NCBI GenBank assembly: GCA_037693485.1
Contig: CM075353.1
Coordinates: 44,850,001-44,914,000, forward strand
DNA length: 64,000 bases
Direction: 5' to 3'
From: Kitagawia praeruptora
Taxonomy: Eukaryota > Streptophyta > Magnoliopsida > Apiales > Apiaceae
Made by a program: the position numbers and the translations under genes. Within the stretch, counting starts at the first letter, position 1; each line of letters starts with the position of its first letter. Under the pieces are notes generated by a model. The model searched no databases, had not been told where the DNA came from, and was given only the letters and a program-made list of their open reading frames with translations. Positions 11,617-22,724 of the stretch are shown here, one piece after another.

Positions 11617-11628
11617 AAGGAGGGTAGA
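11617..11628 (+). other. Polypurine tract of the LARD
   Basis: AAGGAGGGTAGA, one base before the 3' LTR. The upstream GACGGAATCCTTTT matches the sequence before the gypsy-3 PPT (minus strand at about 50182-50215), linking the LARD to the Tekay family. Confidence 0.9.
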
Positions 11629-12220
11629 CTGTAATAACCCGGATTTTTCAAGAAATGATTTTATTATTATTTCAATAATGATAATGTTTTCCTAAAATGA
11701 GGAGGATTTTTTTTTATTATTTTATTATTCAATTATTTAATTATTTTCGGTTAAGTGGAACCGGGTCCCATTTTAAAATTTTATTGACTGAGTAGATACC
11801 CCGAGTCAATAGTTTATTTGTCCGAAGATTTGATTTTGGAATGTGAAATTATTTAGTAAAGATTTTATTTTAAATTACTGAATAGTTTAGGGATTTTAAA
11901 ATCCTTAGGAAATGATTATTTTAATTATTTGAGGATTTGCAGAAATTACTCGATTAATTTATAATATCGAGAATTTGAGATTTTACTAAAACAGTAATGT
12001 TTGTAGTATTTTTATAAAGCCCTGTAAATTGTGAATTATGAATCACAATTATAATTTTTTTTATGAATTGTTTTTATAAATTATTAATATTTGTAAAATG
12101 CATATCAATTTAGAAAATTGAGATTTAATTCCAATTCTTTCTCCAAAAGTCTTTAAAAATATTCTAGTATTTAATTATGCTAGAAATTTTATTTTTACAA
12201 ATTAGAGTTATTAGTTTAAA

Positions 12221-12222
12221 AT
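12221..12222 (+). other. Empty Helitron target site (AT)
   Basis: TTTAAAA|TATTATTTT here equals the joined flanks of the Helitron at 1634 and 4484. Confidence 0.92.
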
Positions 12223-13294
12223 ATTATTTTAAGAGGTGTAGTATTTAATTGTATTGCTTTTGAAAGTTATTGGGCTTGAGCCCATTAGGGTTAAAAACAC
12301 ACATCAGATACATACACACACAGATACACGCACAAGCCGCACAAACACACACACACACACAACAGATCGGGGAGAGAGAAAGGAAGAAATAAGAGAGAAA
12401 AGAGAAGAAAGAAAAAGAAAAGGAGGAAGGAGAAGAGAGATTAAGTGTGTGGGCGTGGGTGTATGGGCGCAGGTGAGCAGGTGAGGGGAGGGGGAAGCCG
12501 CGCGCGCGGCTGTGGGAGGAGCAGTTCGTCGGCGGCGCGGTTTTCCGGGGAGGCGCGGTGGCGTGGAGCCGCGGGAGAGGGGAGCAGCGGGGAGAGGAAG
12601 AGAGAGAGAGAGAGAGAGAGAGAAGAGAGAGATGGGGGAGATTGATTTTCGGTAGTTTGATTTTCGGGCGAGCCGCATCGAAATCGGAACGGTATAATTT
12701 CGAGTGTTATTTATTTAATTTTCGAATTAAATTAGATGTAAATTGTTATATATTATTGTTTAATTGTAGTAGTTTAATTACTTAAGCGTTGTAATTTAAT
12801 TGATTTTAAATTGTGAGATTATTGTGGTAATTAAATTAGATTTAATTGTGAGGTTAATTATGGTGGTTTAATTAGTTTAAATGGAAGGCTTAATGTGGTA
12901 ATGGGTATAATTAGACTAAAATTGTAAGATTATGATTATTGGTTGAATTTCCGATATTTAATTCGGAAGGTATGTTTGTAATTATAATTGTTAAATTGCT
13001 AATTGTTAATTGTTAGTGAGTAATTATTAATTGTCGGATAATATATATTCGGGTTAGTTGTCAAGTAATTGTTAAGTGCTAATTGCTAATTGTTAGTTTT
13101 CAAATTGTAATTTTTAAATTGTTAAGTGCTAAGTGCTAAGTGCTAATTGTTATTGTCATATGAGGTATAGTTATAAGAGTTGGCTTATCGGTAAATGTCT
13201 ATGTGCTAAATGGTATAAGTCGGGTCGTAGTAATTGTTAGAAGTCATAAGTGCCAACTACGTGGTGTTGGCTTAAATGTGGATAAACTTAGTTT

Positions 13295-13414
13295 ACTTTT
13301 CCTTATGTGCTAGTTGCCGCATGTCTGGGCGGGTACTTTTCCTTATGTGCTAGTTGCCGCATGTCTGGGCGGGTACTTTTCCTTATGTGCTAGTTGCCGC
13401 ATGTCTGGGCGGGT
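13295..13414 (+). repeat. 40-bp tandem triplicate (3' LTR)
   Basis: Same array as at 5573-5692. Here all three units share AGTTGCCGC. Confidence 0.93.
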
Positions 13415-16400
13415 ACTTTTCTTATATGTTTACTTTTATGTTGCTGCAAGTTGAGGCAGCTTTTATTTTATCAAAAACAGGGTTATAAATTGTTTTGTTG
13501 GCATGGAGGGGCTGAGCCCATAGTCCGATAAACGAATACTACATGCCGAAATTTTCTAAAAATCCCCTGCATTTTAATTTATTTAACTTATTTGATTTCA
13601 AGGGTTTAAAGGTATGATTTGGGTGTTAACTGTTTATGTGTATATGTGTTAAGTAAATTAATTCGAGGGTAATTGTTGTCTCGAGGATTTATGTGCTAAG
13701 TGATTTAATTCAAGGATTTATGTGTTTCGAGGATTAATTGTGTTTTGAGGATTAGCTATTAATCAAGTTTTGTCGTAGAAGGTCAATGGTAGTACAAATG
13801 TATAGGTTAAGTGAAGTTGATTAAATGGTGGTATAGGGTTATGATATGTTGGTACTAGGAAATGTTCACTTTATATAAGGGGACATCCATAGTTCGACTT
13901 TATGTGACTTAGTGGTAATTTCGAGTGGTATCTACTCGAGATACGAGGGGGGACTGACACGTACTCATAACTATTTCAGTACCATTAGGGCATAATCGAG
14001 TTGGAATGACGTGCATCAAAAAGGGAAGATCGAGGCGCCGTATAAAGAAAGGTAAGCTACCTCCAGGGAATTGCTTGGACGAAGTGCGAAAGGTTTATTC
14101 GCGGTTTCTGCTTTCTGCTAAGGACCAGAGGCAAGTTTATTTACACCTACTCTATCGTTCAGAGTATACCTATTTTGAATTATATAAAATGTGCGGAAAA
14201 AGGTTTTTAATCCCTAATTGCGAGTTTTTAATCTTGCGCTCCTTCCAAATCATTTTATTCTTGACTTTGCTAGCGATATTAAATTCTTCTCGTGCAATAA
14301 TCAAAACCCATGACTTATAATACTGTCGATGGGCGGTGACATTCTTATGGTTCTACATCTCGATTTATATGTTGTATATTTATAAACTTTTGTAATATGG
14401 TAGAGGACTATATATTATGGGGTATATATAGATACATATACGTATATATGGAACTACGTGGTAAAGGCTCCAAGGGTAGAGCATGTATTGAGTTTTAGAA
14501 CTTAGCCCGCGTGTCGGGGCTATTTTGTATTGTATGTTTTCGAAAACCGGGGCAAAGCTTTTAAAAAGAATTTCGCAATAATTAACCTAAAGGCAACATC
14601 ACCAATAAACCAGTGTTTATTTAATTACTAGATGCCCCTGAAAGCATTTACTAATTAAATAAACCTCATTCGCCTAATTAAATTTATTTAATTAGATGAA
14701 TATCATTTTCAAAACGCTTTCTTAAAATCACTTTGTCCCGGAGAAATAATAAAACAATTTAATGGAGTGATTCTATCTAGTATATTATTTATCGGAGATA
14801 GTTTATTTTCAATACGGATTAAAGATATTCCAATGGTTATAAATTGGTTACTTTCAGCTTAAACCAGCTAGATTGATATCGATATATGTTACTTGAATGC
14901 TTATTAATTATTTCTTATTGACCGAGAGTCAGTAGTAGTTATTTGATAAAGTGGCTAAAGTTTGGAGACTGCTGGAGAGATTGTGTCTTGATTTTGATTA
15001 GAAACATTCCAAGAGTTGTATTTGAGTGTTTTGAGGTTGTTAAATATTCCAGTATTAATAGTAAATATTATTTGAATATTACTTAATAAATGAATATTAA
15101 TTTGAGTATTCTTTTAAAAAGGGATTATTGAATATTTATTACTTGTTACATAGTAGTCAATATTTATTAAATACTCTAAGTGTTTTGAAGGCTATAAAAC
15201 ACTATTTAAAGGTTGTCTAAGAACTTTCATAGTCATTTAAAATATTATATTATATTTTGAATCTATCTAGGTAAGTTACTTTTCAAGAACTTATATATAT
15301 ATGGAATTACCCTGTTGTGGTTACAAGCCTTATGCGTACCATTTTCCATGTGTGATCACAAAACCCTGTGTCGAGATTGATATCGGTACAAGTGTATATC
15401 TATACTTGAACTCTTTTGAACTCCAAAACATTTTCGAAAACCCCCGGTCAGGTTTTACTCTCTTGCTCGTTTTTCAAGAAATTATCGGTCGACTGAAGTC
15501 GAACTTCAACTACTCGAATTTTCTATCAAAATGATTTTGGAAAGAAAAGAAAAAGGGGACTCTGGCAGGTGTGGGAGTCGTTGACGAACGATTCCCGGGA
15601 TGTGTAAGCGGCCGTGAGCCAGGCGGTCCATCAATTATTATTCCGGCCCAGGTGTTGCCGAAGGATGATTACGGATGTAGTTTTCATCGAGGGTGATTAC
15701 GGATGTAGTTTTCACTCGGGGATAGTTACGGATGTAGTTTCTATCCTTCTACCGGTAGAGAAGACCCGCGGATTATTGGACTTGGTTGTGGCGACTGATC
15801 ATCGTCAATCCTTGTCAGGTTTTTATGTTTTCTTTAAGTCCCATCCTCCACTTTGGAAAAAAAAAAATACTCAAACACTGCTTCTTAGGCCTAAGTGCCA
15901 AGTAGCCGATAGTGTTGTTTTCAATTTTGAAAGATGATGAATTCATGCAGTATCTAGAACTGCAAGATTATTCTAACAATAATGGCACGTGCTTGTGCAC
16001 TTTTGCAATTATTCAAAAGATGAAAGATGGTTCATCGGTTATTGATGTTAAATCCCAAATGTTTTGCTTCAAGAGCTTTGACTCTCTTCCCATCAGTTAT
16101 TTCGGAGTTTAACTTATCAAGTGGTTAAAGAACTTATACCCGGTACATGATGTTGTTCTGTAAGGTGTTTGATGGAAATGACATACTTATATGTATATGC
16201 TTTCAGATTGAGAAATGCTAAAAATGAAACCTTCTAATGGTTGGTTTGTATATGATGATAAGCAACTGTCTTAGCAGCATATTGAACTGCGTATTTTGAA
16301 AAGCCTTCTAAAAGATTAGCAATACTGTAGTGTACACTATTTCGCTAAGATATGAGGATTACTACGATTATTATAAACTTATCTGTTCATTGGATGTTGC

Positions 16401-17002
16401 GTTAAATGTCATATTTTCTTTATTGAAGTTTCATTGTTGTAAATATTTCGAATTGATATTAAGTATCGTTATACTTCGAAAACTCCATGTGTATATTGAT
16501 ATATATTGTTGTGCTCTATTAATACTTGCTGGGCAATTCTTTCGCTCATACTTGCTTGTTTTAAATATTAACCTTTCAGAGGAAGGTAGATGATTGAGGC
16601 TTATCTGCATGGCTCAGAAGAAGCAGGCAGTACGCCCTTATGAAGATGATATGATCCAGAAAAGTTATAGCTGGAATAAGTTATATGTAAGTACATTGAT
16701 GTGTAATATATATTACTTTGTACTAATAGTACTAGTTGCTGGTGTACTTCCCAACGAAGCTATACTAGTAGTATAAGATTTTAAGACATAGTGCGATGTA
16801 ATAGAATGGATGTAATAAAGATGTAAAGATTTTAGTTCTTGTTTCTAGCCCTATGACCTAAAAGATGCTTGGTGGTTGGGGTCGCAGAGTTATATTTCAG
16901 TTTTAATGATTACAAATGGTTTAATGTTGTTAAACAGGTAATTTGATGTTAAGGATTTCCGCGTGACGACCAAATCCCTGACCCCGGATTTGGGGCGTTA
17001 CA

Positions 17003-17007
17003 TTGCC
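17003..17007. repeat. Target-site duplication TTGCC, right copy
   Basis: Exact copy of 1039-1043. Confidence 0.93.
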
Positions 17008-17157
17008 AGTTCTTCCAAACGAGCTTGCGAGCGTGTTCGCATACAAACTCAAGTACCTGAAACACCACGAAACAAACAAACTAAGTAAGAATCCGAGTCA
17101 GTGAACGCTAACGACCACTATTGGCAAACACATAAACTGAAATAAAAACACCGATGA
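17008..17157 (-). other. Leader (between PBS and gag) of the OTA host element
   Basis: Non-coding on the minus strand. It joins the PBS at 17158-17175 to the gag fragment at 823-1043 once the 16-kb insertion is removed. Confidence 0.65.
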
Positions 17158-17175
17158 TCCCCGGCAGCGGCGCCA
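17158..17175 (-). other. Primer-binding site, tRNA-Asp type
   Basis: Minus strand TGGCGCCGCTGCCGGGGA. This is one base from the TGGCGCCGTTGCCGGGGA site typical of Athila-type plant elements. It lies six bases inside the LTR end at 17182. Confidence 0.88.
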
Positions 17176-18220
17176 AAAACTTGTTATGCAAAATTCACGC
17201 AAGCGTACGTGGTCACAAGTAATATATAAGGTTAAGTCCAAATTCGTTCCCACAGGGATCAAGTTGTGGTTCTATTCAGTAAATATGCCTATGCAACAAT
17301 GTATGGTTATTATGCACTGCTAAGAAAAATAACAAATATGGGTTTGATTACCTAAATTAAACTAAAGTGCAAATTATTAAACTAAGAATTAAACAATTAA
17401 CGAGAATTAAAATCGAATTACTTATATGCGAATAAACATGGAATCCTAGTTTCATCATCTACTTCACTTAGAGTTGCAGCCTTTAATTAAAACATGCGAT
17501 GGTTTTGATATCTGATCGAATAACACGAAAAGAGTAAAAGTTACCTCTCGGTATACTAGTACCAATCTATGCATACATCCACAAAAGAGATAGAAGATGA
17601 GTAGGCACCTATTATGTTTAGACCCTATATCTCTATAGAATTTGAAAACATAAAGGTTGAAGCACAAGTTATCCACTTAGATCACATAGGGTAGCATAAT
17701 ATCTCTATTCATGCCACAAATCATGATGATTAACATCAACCTATCCTATGCTAGCATGGCAAGTTCTAAATCTCAAGATCCACTCTCGTTTAGCAAGAGA
17801 TTAACTATTCAATTTAGATGTTAGCTACGCATCTAAAAGCATTAAGATTAACCATACGAGGATATCAAGAATTCACCACACATAAATCTTTAAGGCATGC
17901 AAACTACTAAGCTACATAGATAAATCCACTAGGATCCCACGATAACGATTAGTTCATAATCGAACCTTTCGTCATCATGGGATTTGACGAAAGCATGATA
18001 TCAAACAAGATAAAGAAGATGAATAAATCAATAATAGAATAAGGTTTAGTGAACAAATCCGTGAAAGTAACAAGCATCCAAAAGATACGCCTCCACAAAG
18101 GAATACAAGAAAACTATATCTAGATCTTCTTGTCGTCACGATCCTCGCCTTGGCTTCTCTCTGGTGCTCTGAACGAATTGAAGTGTGTAGATTGTGATTT
18201 TTATGTGCCCCAAGGTGTGT

Positions 18221-18230
18221 ATTTATAGCC
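18221..18230 (-). promoter_or_regulatory. TATA box of the OTA LTR
   Basis: Minus strand GGCTATAAAT, followed by ACACACCTTG. Suitable position for the U3/R border. Confidence 0.55.
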
Positions 18231-18437
18231 CCAAGTGCCTCCTTGACCAAGCAATTACCGTCTTTGAATTAGAATAGAATTCTGGTAATTTTCCATCTTT
18301 GATTGGATTAGAAGTGCAATTCCTATGTTTAAATTGAATTCCAGAACCTTCTAACCGACCAAAACAATTGCCATCTTGATTAGGAGAAGAAAACGGCAAT
18401 TTTCCCATTTAAAATCAGATTCCAGGATGTTCTGCCG

Positions 18438-18560
18438 GCCTAGCGCGCGCCCGCGCGCACCACTAGCTTGATCCTCGCGCGCTTGCGCGCATGTGAATGC
18501 TGAACTGTTGAGCGCGCCCGCGCTGTCACTCTATACAATCTACGCGCGCCCGCGCCCGTA
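18438..18560. repeat. GCGC-rich motif cluster upstream of the LTR TATA box
   Basis: Several GCGCGCCCGCGC-like copies (AGCGCGCGCCCGCGCGC, CGCGCGCTTGCGCGC, GAGCGCGCCCGCGC, ACGCGCGCCCGCGCCC), spaced about 40 bp in otherwise AT-rich DNA. They lie in U3, upstream of the TATA box on the minus strand. Confidence 0.75.
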
Positions 18561-18804
18561 GTACTGCTCAGCAGAAATTCTCTTATCTTTTGCTGATTTT
18601 TCCCTTGCCTTAAAATGCAATTCCCATCACTTGCTCTCTTGACCTTTATGACACTATATAAACACTGTAAATCTCTTACTTACACCTGGAATCACATCCT
18701 GCACAATTCTCACAAAAACAGATTAAAACACACCAATACTTGTGATACAAAACACCAATTCAAGCCGAATAGAATGATCCAAGTGGATATAAATCCACTT
18801 ATCA

Positions 18805-18906
18805 AAGGTCACTCTCTAGGGGCTTGTTAAAACCATAAAGAGACTTAATGAGCTTACAAATAACATATTGACTGGGATATAACTCTTTAAAGGCTGAATG
18901 AATAGT
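18805..18906 (-). pseudogene. Copia reverse transcriptase scrap
   Basis: Minus strand reads YVICKLIKSLYGF followed by a diverged end. This matches the copia RT block usually written VCKLxKSLYGLKQAPR. Only about 34 codons remain, cut by the OTA LTR at 18804 and by the LTR at 18907. Confidence 0.7.
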
Positions 18907-19942
18907 TGTTGGGATTTTTAGGTGATAAATTAGAGACAACTTAACTAGATTCTGCTATACTTAATTTTATTGTATAGACTAAGTAGAACATATTGTCATA
19001 GCCAAAATATGTTCTTGTAATCAAATAAATTACTATCATGTAATAAGTGTACATCTTGGAAGAAGTTCATTTAAATGTTCAAGCCTCAAGGAGTACATAA
19101 TTCAACAACAAGAATAAAAGTTACTGTCATACCACTAACAGTAAGGTTACAAGAAGACAACATGTTGCAACTTATGATAGAATATCCACTCTGACAGCAA
19201 CAATGACGGAAGCCTGGAGATAGTAACATTCTCATATCTTGACAACAAGTCTGGATTTCTTGACAGCAACATTGGAAAGGATTCATACTGTCATCCAAAG
19301 AACATTCTCATGATAGCAGACTTGGCGGCTTAGGATACTGTCTCAAAGGGAATCATTTTGAATTGGGGATCTACTCAGTCAAACATGTGACAGATAAGAT
19401 GTTCAAGATATCTCAAGATTGTAGCAGACCTGCAAAGATTACGACAGAAGCTTGAGAGATAACAAGGCAAAGCTTACCAATTCGAGAGTATGGAAAATTA
19501 ACATCTACTAGAATTGTGTTAGCTTAATTTAGAATCTATCTAGATTACTTTTTGCGTACCGGTAACTCTGATTGTATAGCAATTTAGGTAAGTCACATGG
19601 GTCTGTAATGTGTAAGGAGCTGCCAGTTGAAAATGACAACAACTCCATAACCCATGTAGATAGATATGGTAGAACAAAGTAAGATATATAGAGATCTATC
19701 TCTCATTCTCTCCATATCATTCAAGAAACTGAAGCTAGAGAAAATAATCTTTTCTCTAGGTTGTAACAACACTTTGCAAAATAAATAAAATATTTATTTT
19801 GTAAGAAAAACTTGAGCAACTACTTGTGAATGCATTTTTTCTACTAATAAACCCAAATCTTTATTATAGTTGTTGAAGTAAAGATTTTAATTTATCAGTA
19901 TTGCATTCAACCCCCCCTTTTTGCAATACTCAGGGACCAACA
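18907..19942 (+). repeat. Probable solo copia-type LTR
   Basis: It starts TGTTGGGATT and ends GGGACCAACA, a six-base terminal inverted repeat TGTTGG/CCAACA, about 1036 bp. It has TATATAGAGATC near 19685 and CAACCCCCCCTTTTTGC near its end, both typical of plant copia LTRs. No PBS or PPT adjoins and the flanks do not form a clear 5-bp duplication, so it may be a recombined remnant. Confidence 0.6.
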
Positions 19943-19944
19943 AC

Positions 19945-22025
19945 CACTACTAGAAAACTGGCAATAGGCAACGGCTAAAAACCGATGTCTGAAAAAAATC
20001 GGGATGATGTCTATGAGAGTGTGGAGAAAGGTCAGGGTAGTAGACATCACTTTTTAACCGATGTCTCAGAGGCTATTAGACATCAGTTCTTTACAATTAA
20101 CTGATGTACTTGTCTATTTAGGATATCGTATTTCTTAAATGTACTAATGTCTTTAGTACTATATGACATTAGGTTTTGTTACAAACTATTGTCATTTATA
20201 CCCATAGACGTCGGTTTACAATAATAATGTGATGTAATTTATAATTGTTTACATCATTCTTTTGTTATATTTGATGATAATATTGCATGCTTGAATCATT
20301 CTCTGTGTATCTATATATGAACCCAAAAAATACAAAATCATAAAAAACTCAATATCACACCAAATTAATAATGGACCAATTATCATTACCAAATAAGTTC
20401 ATCAATTATGTAGATCAACATCAACTACACATAAATATGACAAACTAGTTAAATTACAACATGAAGATCAACTCCTAAACATGTAACTACTCCAAACCAA
20501 GGACGTAACTGCAGCCTTGGTAGAAGAGTTGAAAATCTACGGATCTCGGTAATTGTTGGGTGTTGCTCGTTAGTGAGATAGTGATCACAAATAAAGGATG
20601 TTCAATAATCCCATCACTGCAATCATAGGTGCTCAAAATTCATATTTTACCCCTGCATGAAATTTTTATAGACTAATCAACATGCTACAATTCTCCTGAA
20701 TTTTAAAGATGTAAAGTTACAATAGATTACATACTGCTTTCATCATAGCAGATTACCACTTTAGACAATACTATCAATGATCTTTGGTTCTTTCTCTGAA
20801 ACACTATTAATGGAAATGTATGTTGCAAGACTTAGTAAACAAAGGAAAAAGGGACAAAAATGTTTTTGCGGCTAAATCTTCAAAAATATTATTCCTGAAT
20901 GAATGGACCAACCCAAAAGACCCACCAGAAATGAGATGTTTGTTACATATTAGTTCTAATCATATTTGAGAAATGAAAAAGAAATAAATACCCCACCTTA
21001 TACATTTAGCAAAATACTTACATGTCATCCCATGCGTGATCTTTGTTATAAATGATGGCAACATCAAGACTTCTAGCTGGACTAATACTGGTTCATGTGA
21101 TGGGGATGGTGGCCAAATGAACCAATAACCAGTTCTATCACGTTAACATAAAAAGGTAATTTGTAGCAACAATAAATTTTTTTACATATAGTACAAGTAA
21201 CTGAATAATAGAACAAAGAGTATCTCATTAACAGAACGAAAAGATACATGAGAAGTTAAATATGGATACTAACATAAGATTGAATAACCTACTATCACTT
21301 CTAATTGAGAGAAGGTGAGATATATATGACAACAAACAAGAGTACTGAGATTCTTGCTCTATTTGTCATGGAAGCACAAAAGACTAAACGATTCAAATCA
21401 TGATTACCTATACAACAATTTAGCACGACAATAAGGCATATGACAAAGGGCCTAAAACATGTCTTTGGGTCTCTGCTTTCGTGATATACAACTTAAATCA
21501 TCATTGGCAAGAAAGAAAGTGATATAATGAAAAATGTTATTGTTAGAACCTTTTATTTTTTTAGTTAAAAATAGCACAACACATCAATTTTTTTTTTGAC
21601 AAGACTAATATAGCAAAAAAGAAGAAAACAAAAAGATTACAAGAAAAAAAAAATAATTATCTTATTTTTGTTGCATGTCCCTATATCTATCACTTATAGA
21701 AATATTAGGACTATTAAAGTCAATATGCTAGTGTATAAGTGTATTCAGTTTGAATTAAAAGACTGAGATCAAGCATAGTAACATGTAAGAACAAGTGGAG
21801 TACGTACAATCTCAGCACTAAGACCATCTCGCTTTGTGCATCCATGGTTCATTAGTAACACCTCCGTTTAGCTCGAACCTTGAAGATCAATATAGAACAT
21901 AGCGAAAGCTTCCTAGACAGAAAAAACCCAAAGGTCACAGTTGGGTTTATGTGCCCTCCTGTTTATTCCATCAAGCATAAAATCAATAATATAGTAAATT
22001 AAAATAATCATTTGAAAATCTAATA
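19945..22025 (+). mobile_element. One end of a CACTA (En/Spm) element, truncated
   Basis: It opens CACTACTAGAAAA, a common plant CACTA terminus. Repeated ACCGATGTCT / AGACATCA-like subterminal motifs follow in both orientations (19980-20220). The rest to 22025 is AT-rich with no recognisable transposase or captured gene. No matching TAGTG end is present. The gypsy-1 LTR begins at 22026, so the other end was cut off or lies elsewhere. Confidence 0.6.
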
Positions 22026-22688
22026 TATAACGACCTAGAATTTTTCGCGATTTTATAAGTGTTTAATTAGTTGTTAAATGAAAATTTTGTGAATTATATG
22101 ATGGAAATATTTTGTGAAGTTAAGTTATGAGTAAAATCATGATTATGTGCTTATATGATGATTAGTATGTGTCGTATATGTTCGTGGAATTTTATTTGCA
22201 TTTTTAAAGCATTAAAACTATTTTTAAAGTACATTTTTAATCTTTCGAAAAATCATATAAAATCATTAGAGTCGTTTTAAATCATGAAATCTTTTGCATT
22301 ATCATCTTTGAGATATTATTTAGATTCTAAAATTAGGTTGAGTATTTAATTGTGTGTTTTGGTATTTTAAAATGATTTAAAAAGCTTTATTTCTTTTAAA
22401 GATTCTTTATTTCGAAAATTCATATAAAATTCATTTTTGAACCCAAAATTATTTTAAAAATATAGGAAGGTATTTAATTTCATGATCTTTATTTTGAAAA
22501 AAAATTAAAAATATTTTCTTCCCATTTTCCTGTTTTATTTCGAATTAACAATGCTGTAAAAAGTTGTTTTTCAGAAAGTAATTATGAAATGTGAAATTAC
22601 CCTTTTGTCCCCAGCTCATTTCATTACCACCGCCACTCTCCCTTCCTTCTCACTTCATCTTCTTTGTTGGTTTTGGTCGAGAGCAGGT

Positions 22689-22724
<36 letters not shown>

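Larger units (their letters stand above)
9283..11629 (+). other. LARD internal region without recognised genes
   Basis: About 2.35 kb between the LTRs. All frames are short, the longest about 76 codons. I searched by eye for zinc knuckle, DSG protease, YxDD/FxDD RT, HHCC/DDE integrase and chromodomain motifs and found none. A stretch at 10208-10330 reads as a short charged ORF (MMTSVIEHLRVCVEKK...) of unknown origin. A run of degenerate CCCCAATxTGAATTATTTGA-like repeats lies at about 10328-10480. Decay of an old gag or acquired non-coding sequence are both possible. Confidence 0.75.
1044..17002 (+). mobile_element. LARD-like LTR retrotransposon with giant LTRs
   Basis: A complete non-autonomous LTR element. 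It has 5' LTR 1044-9282, PBS 9287-9298 complementary to initiator tRNA-Met, internal region 9283-11629, PPT 11617-11628, 3' LTR 11630-17002 and a TTGCC duplication. The LTRs are 5373 bp (3') and 8239 bp (5'); the difference is a 2849-bp Helitron plus microsatellite length. The internal region is only 2.35 kb and I find no gag, protease, RT or integrase motif. The PPT context (GGAATCCTTTTAAGGAGGG) and PBS match Tekay/Del chromoviruses in this window, so a Tekay element is the likely helper (inference). I noticed only about ten substitutions between the LTRs outside microsatellites, so insertion was recent. Confidence 0.92.
11630..17002 (+). repeat. 3' LTR of the LARD (5373 bp)
   Basis: TGTAATAACC to GGGGCGTTACA, followed by TTGCC. 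It matches the 5' LTR minus the Helitron. It gives the empty Helitron site at 12221/12222, and carries the 40-bp array (13295-13414), a TATA-like site (about 13871), the 28-bp array (about 15665) and the terminal inverted repeat (16970-16993). Confidence 0.93.
17182..18804 (-). repeat. LTR (5') of a minus-strand OTA-clade Ty3 element
   Basis: On the minus strand it starts TGATAAGTGG (18804) and ends TGCATAACA (17182), about 1623 bp, followed by the tRNA-Asp-type PBS. The other LTR is outside the window, so no duplication can be checked. It contains a TATA box (18221-18230) and an unusual GCGC-rich cluster (about 18438-18560). Confidence 0.82.
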
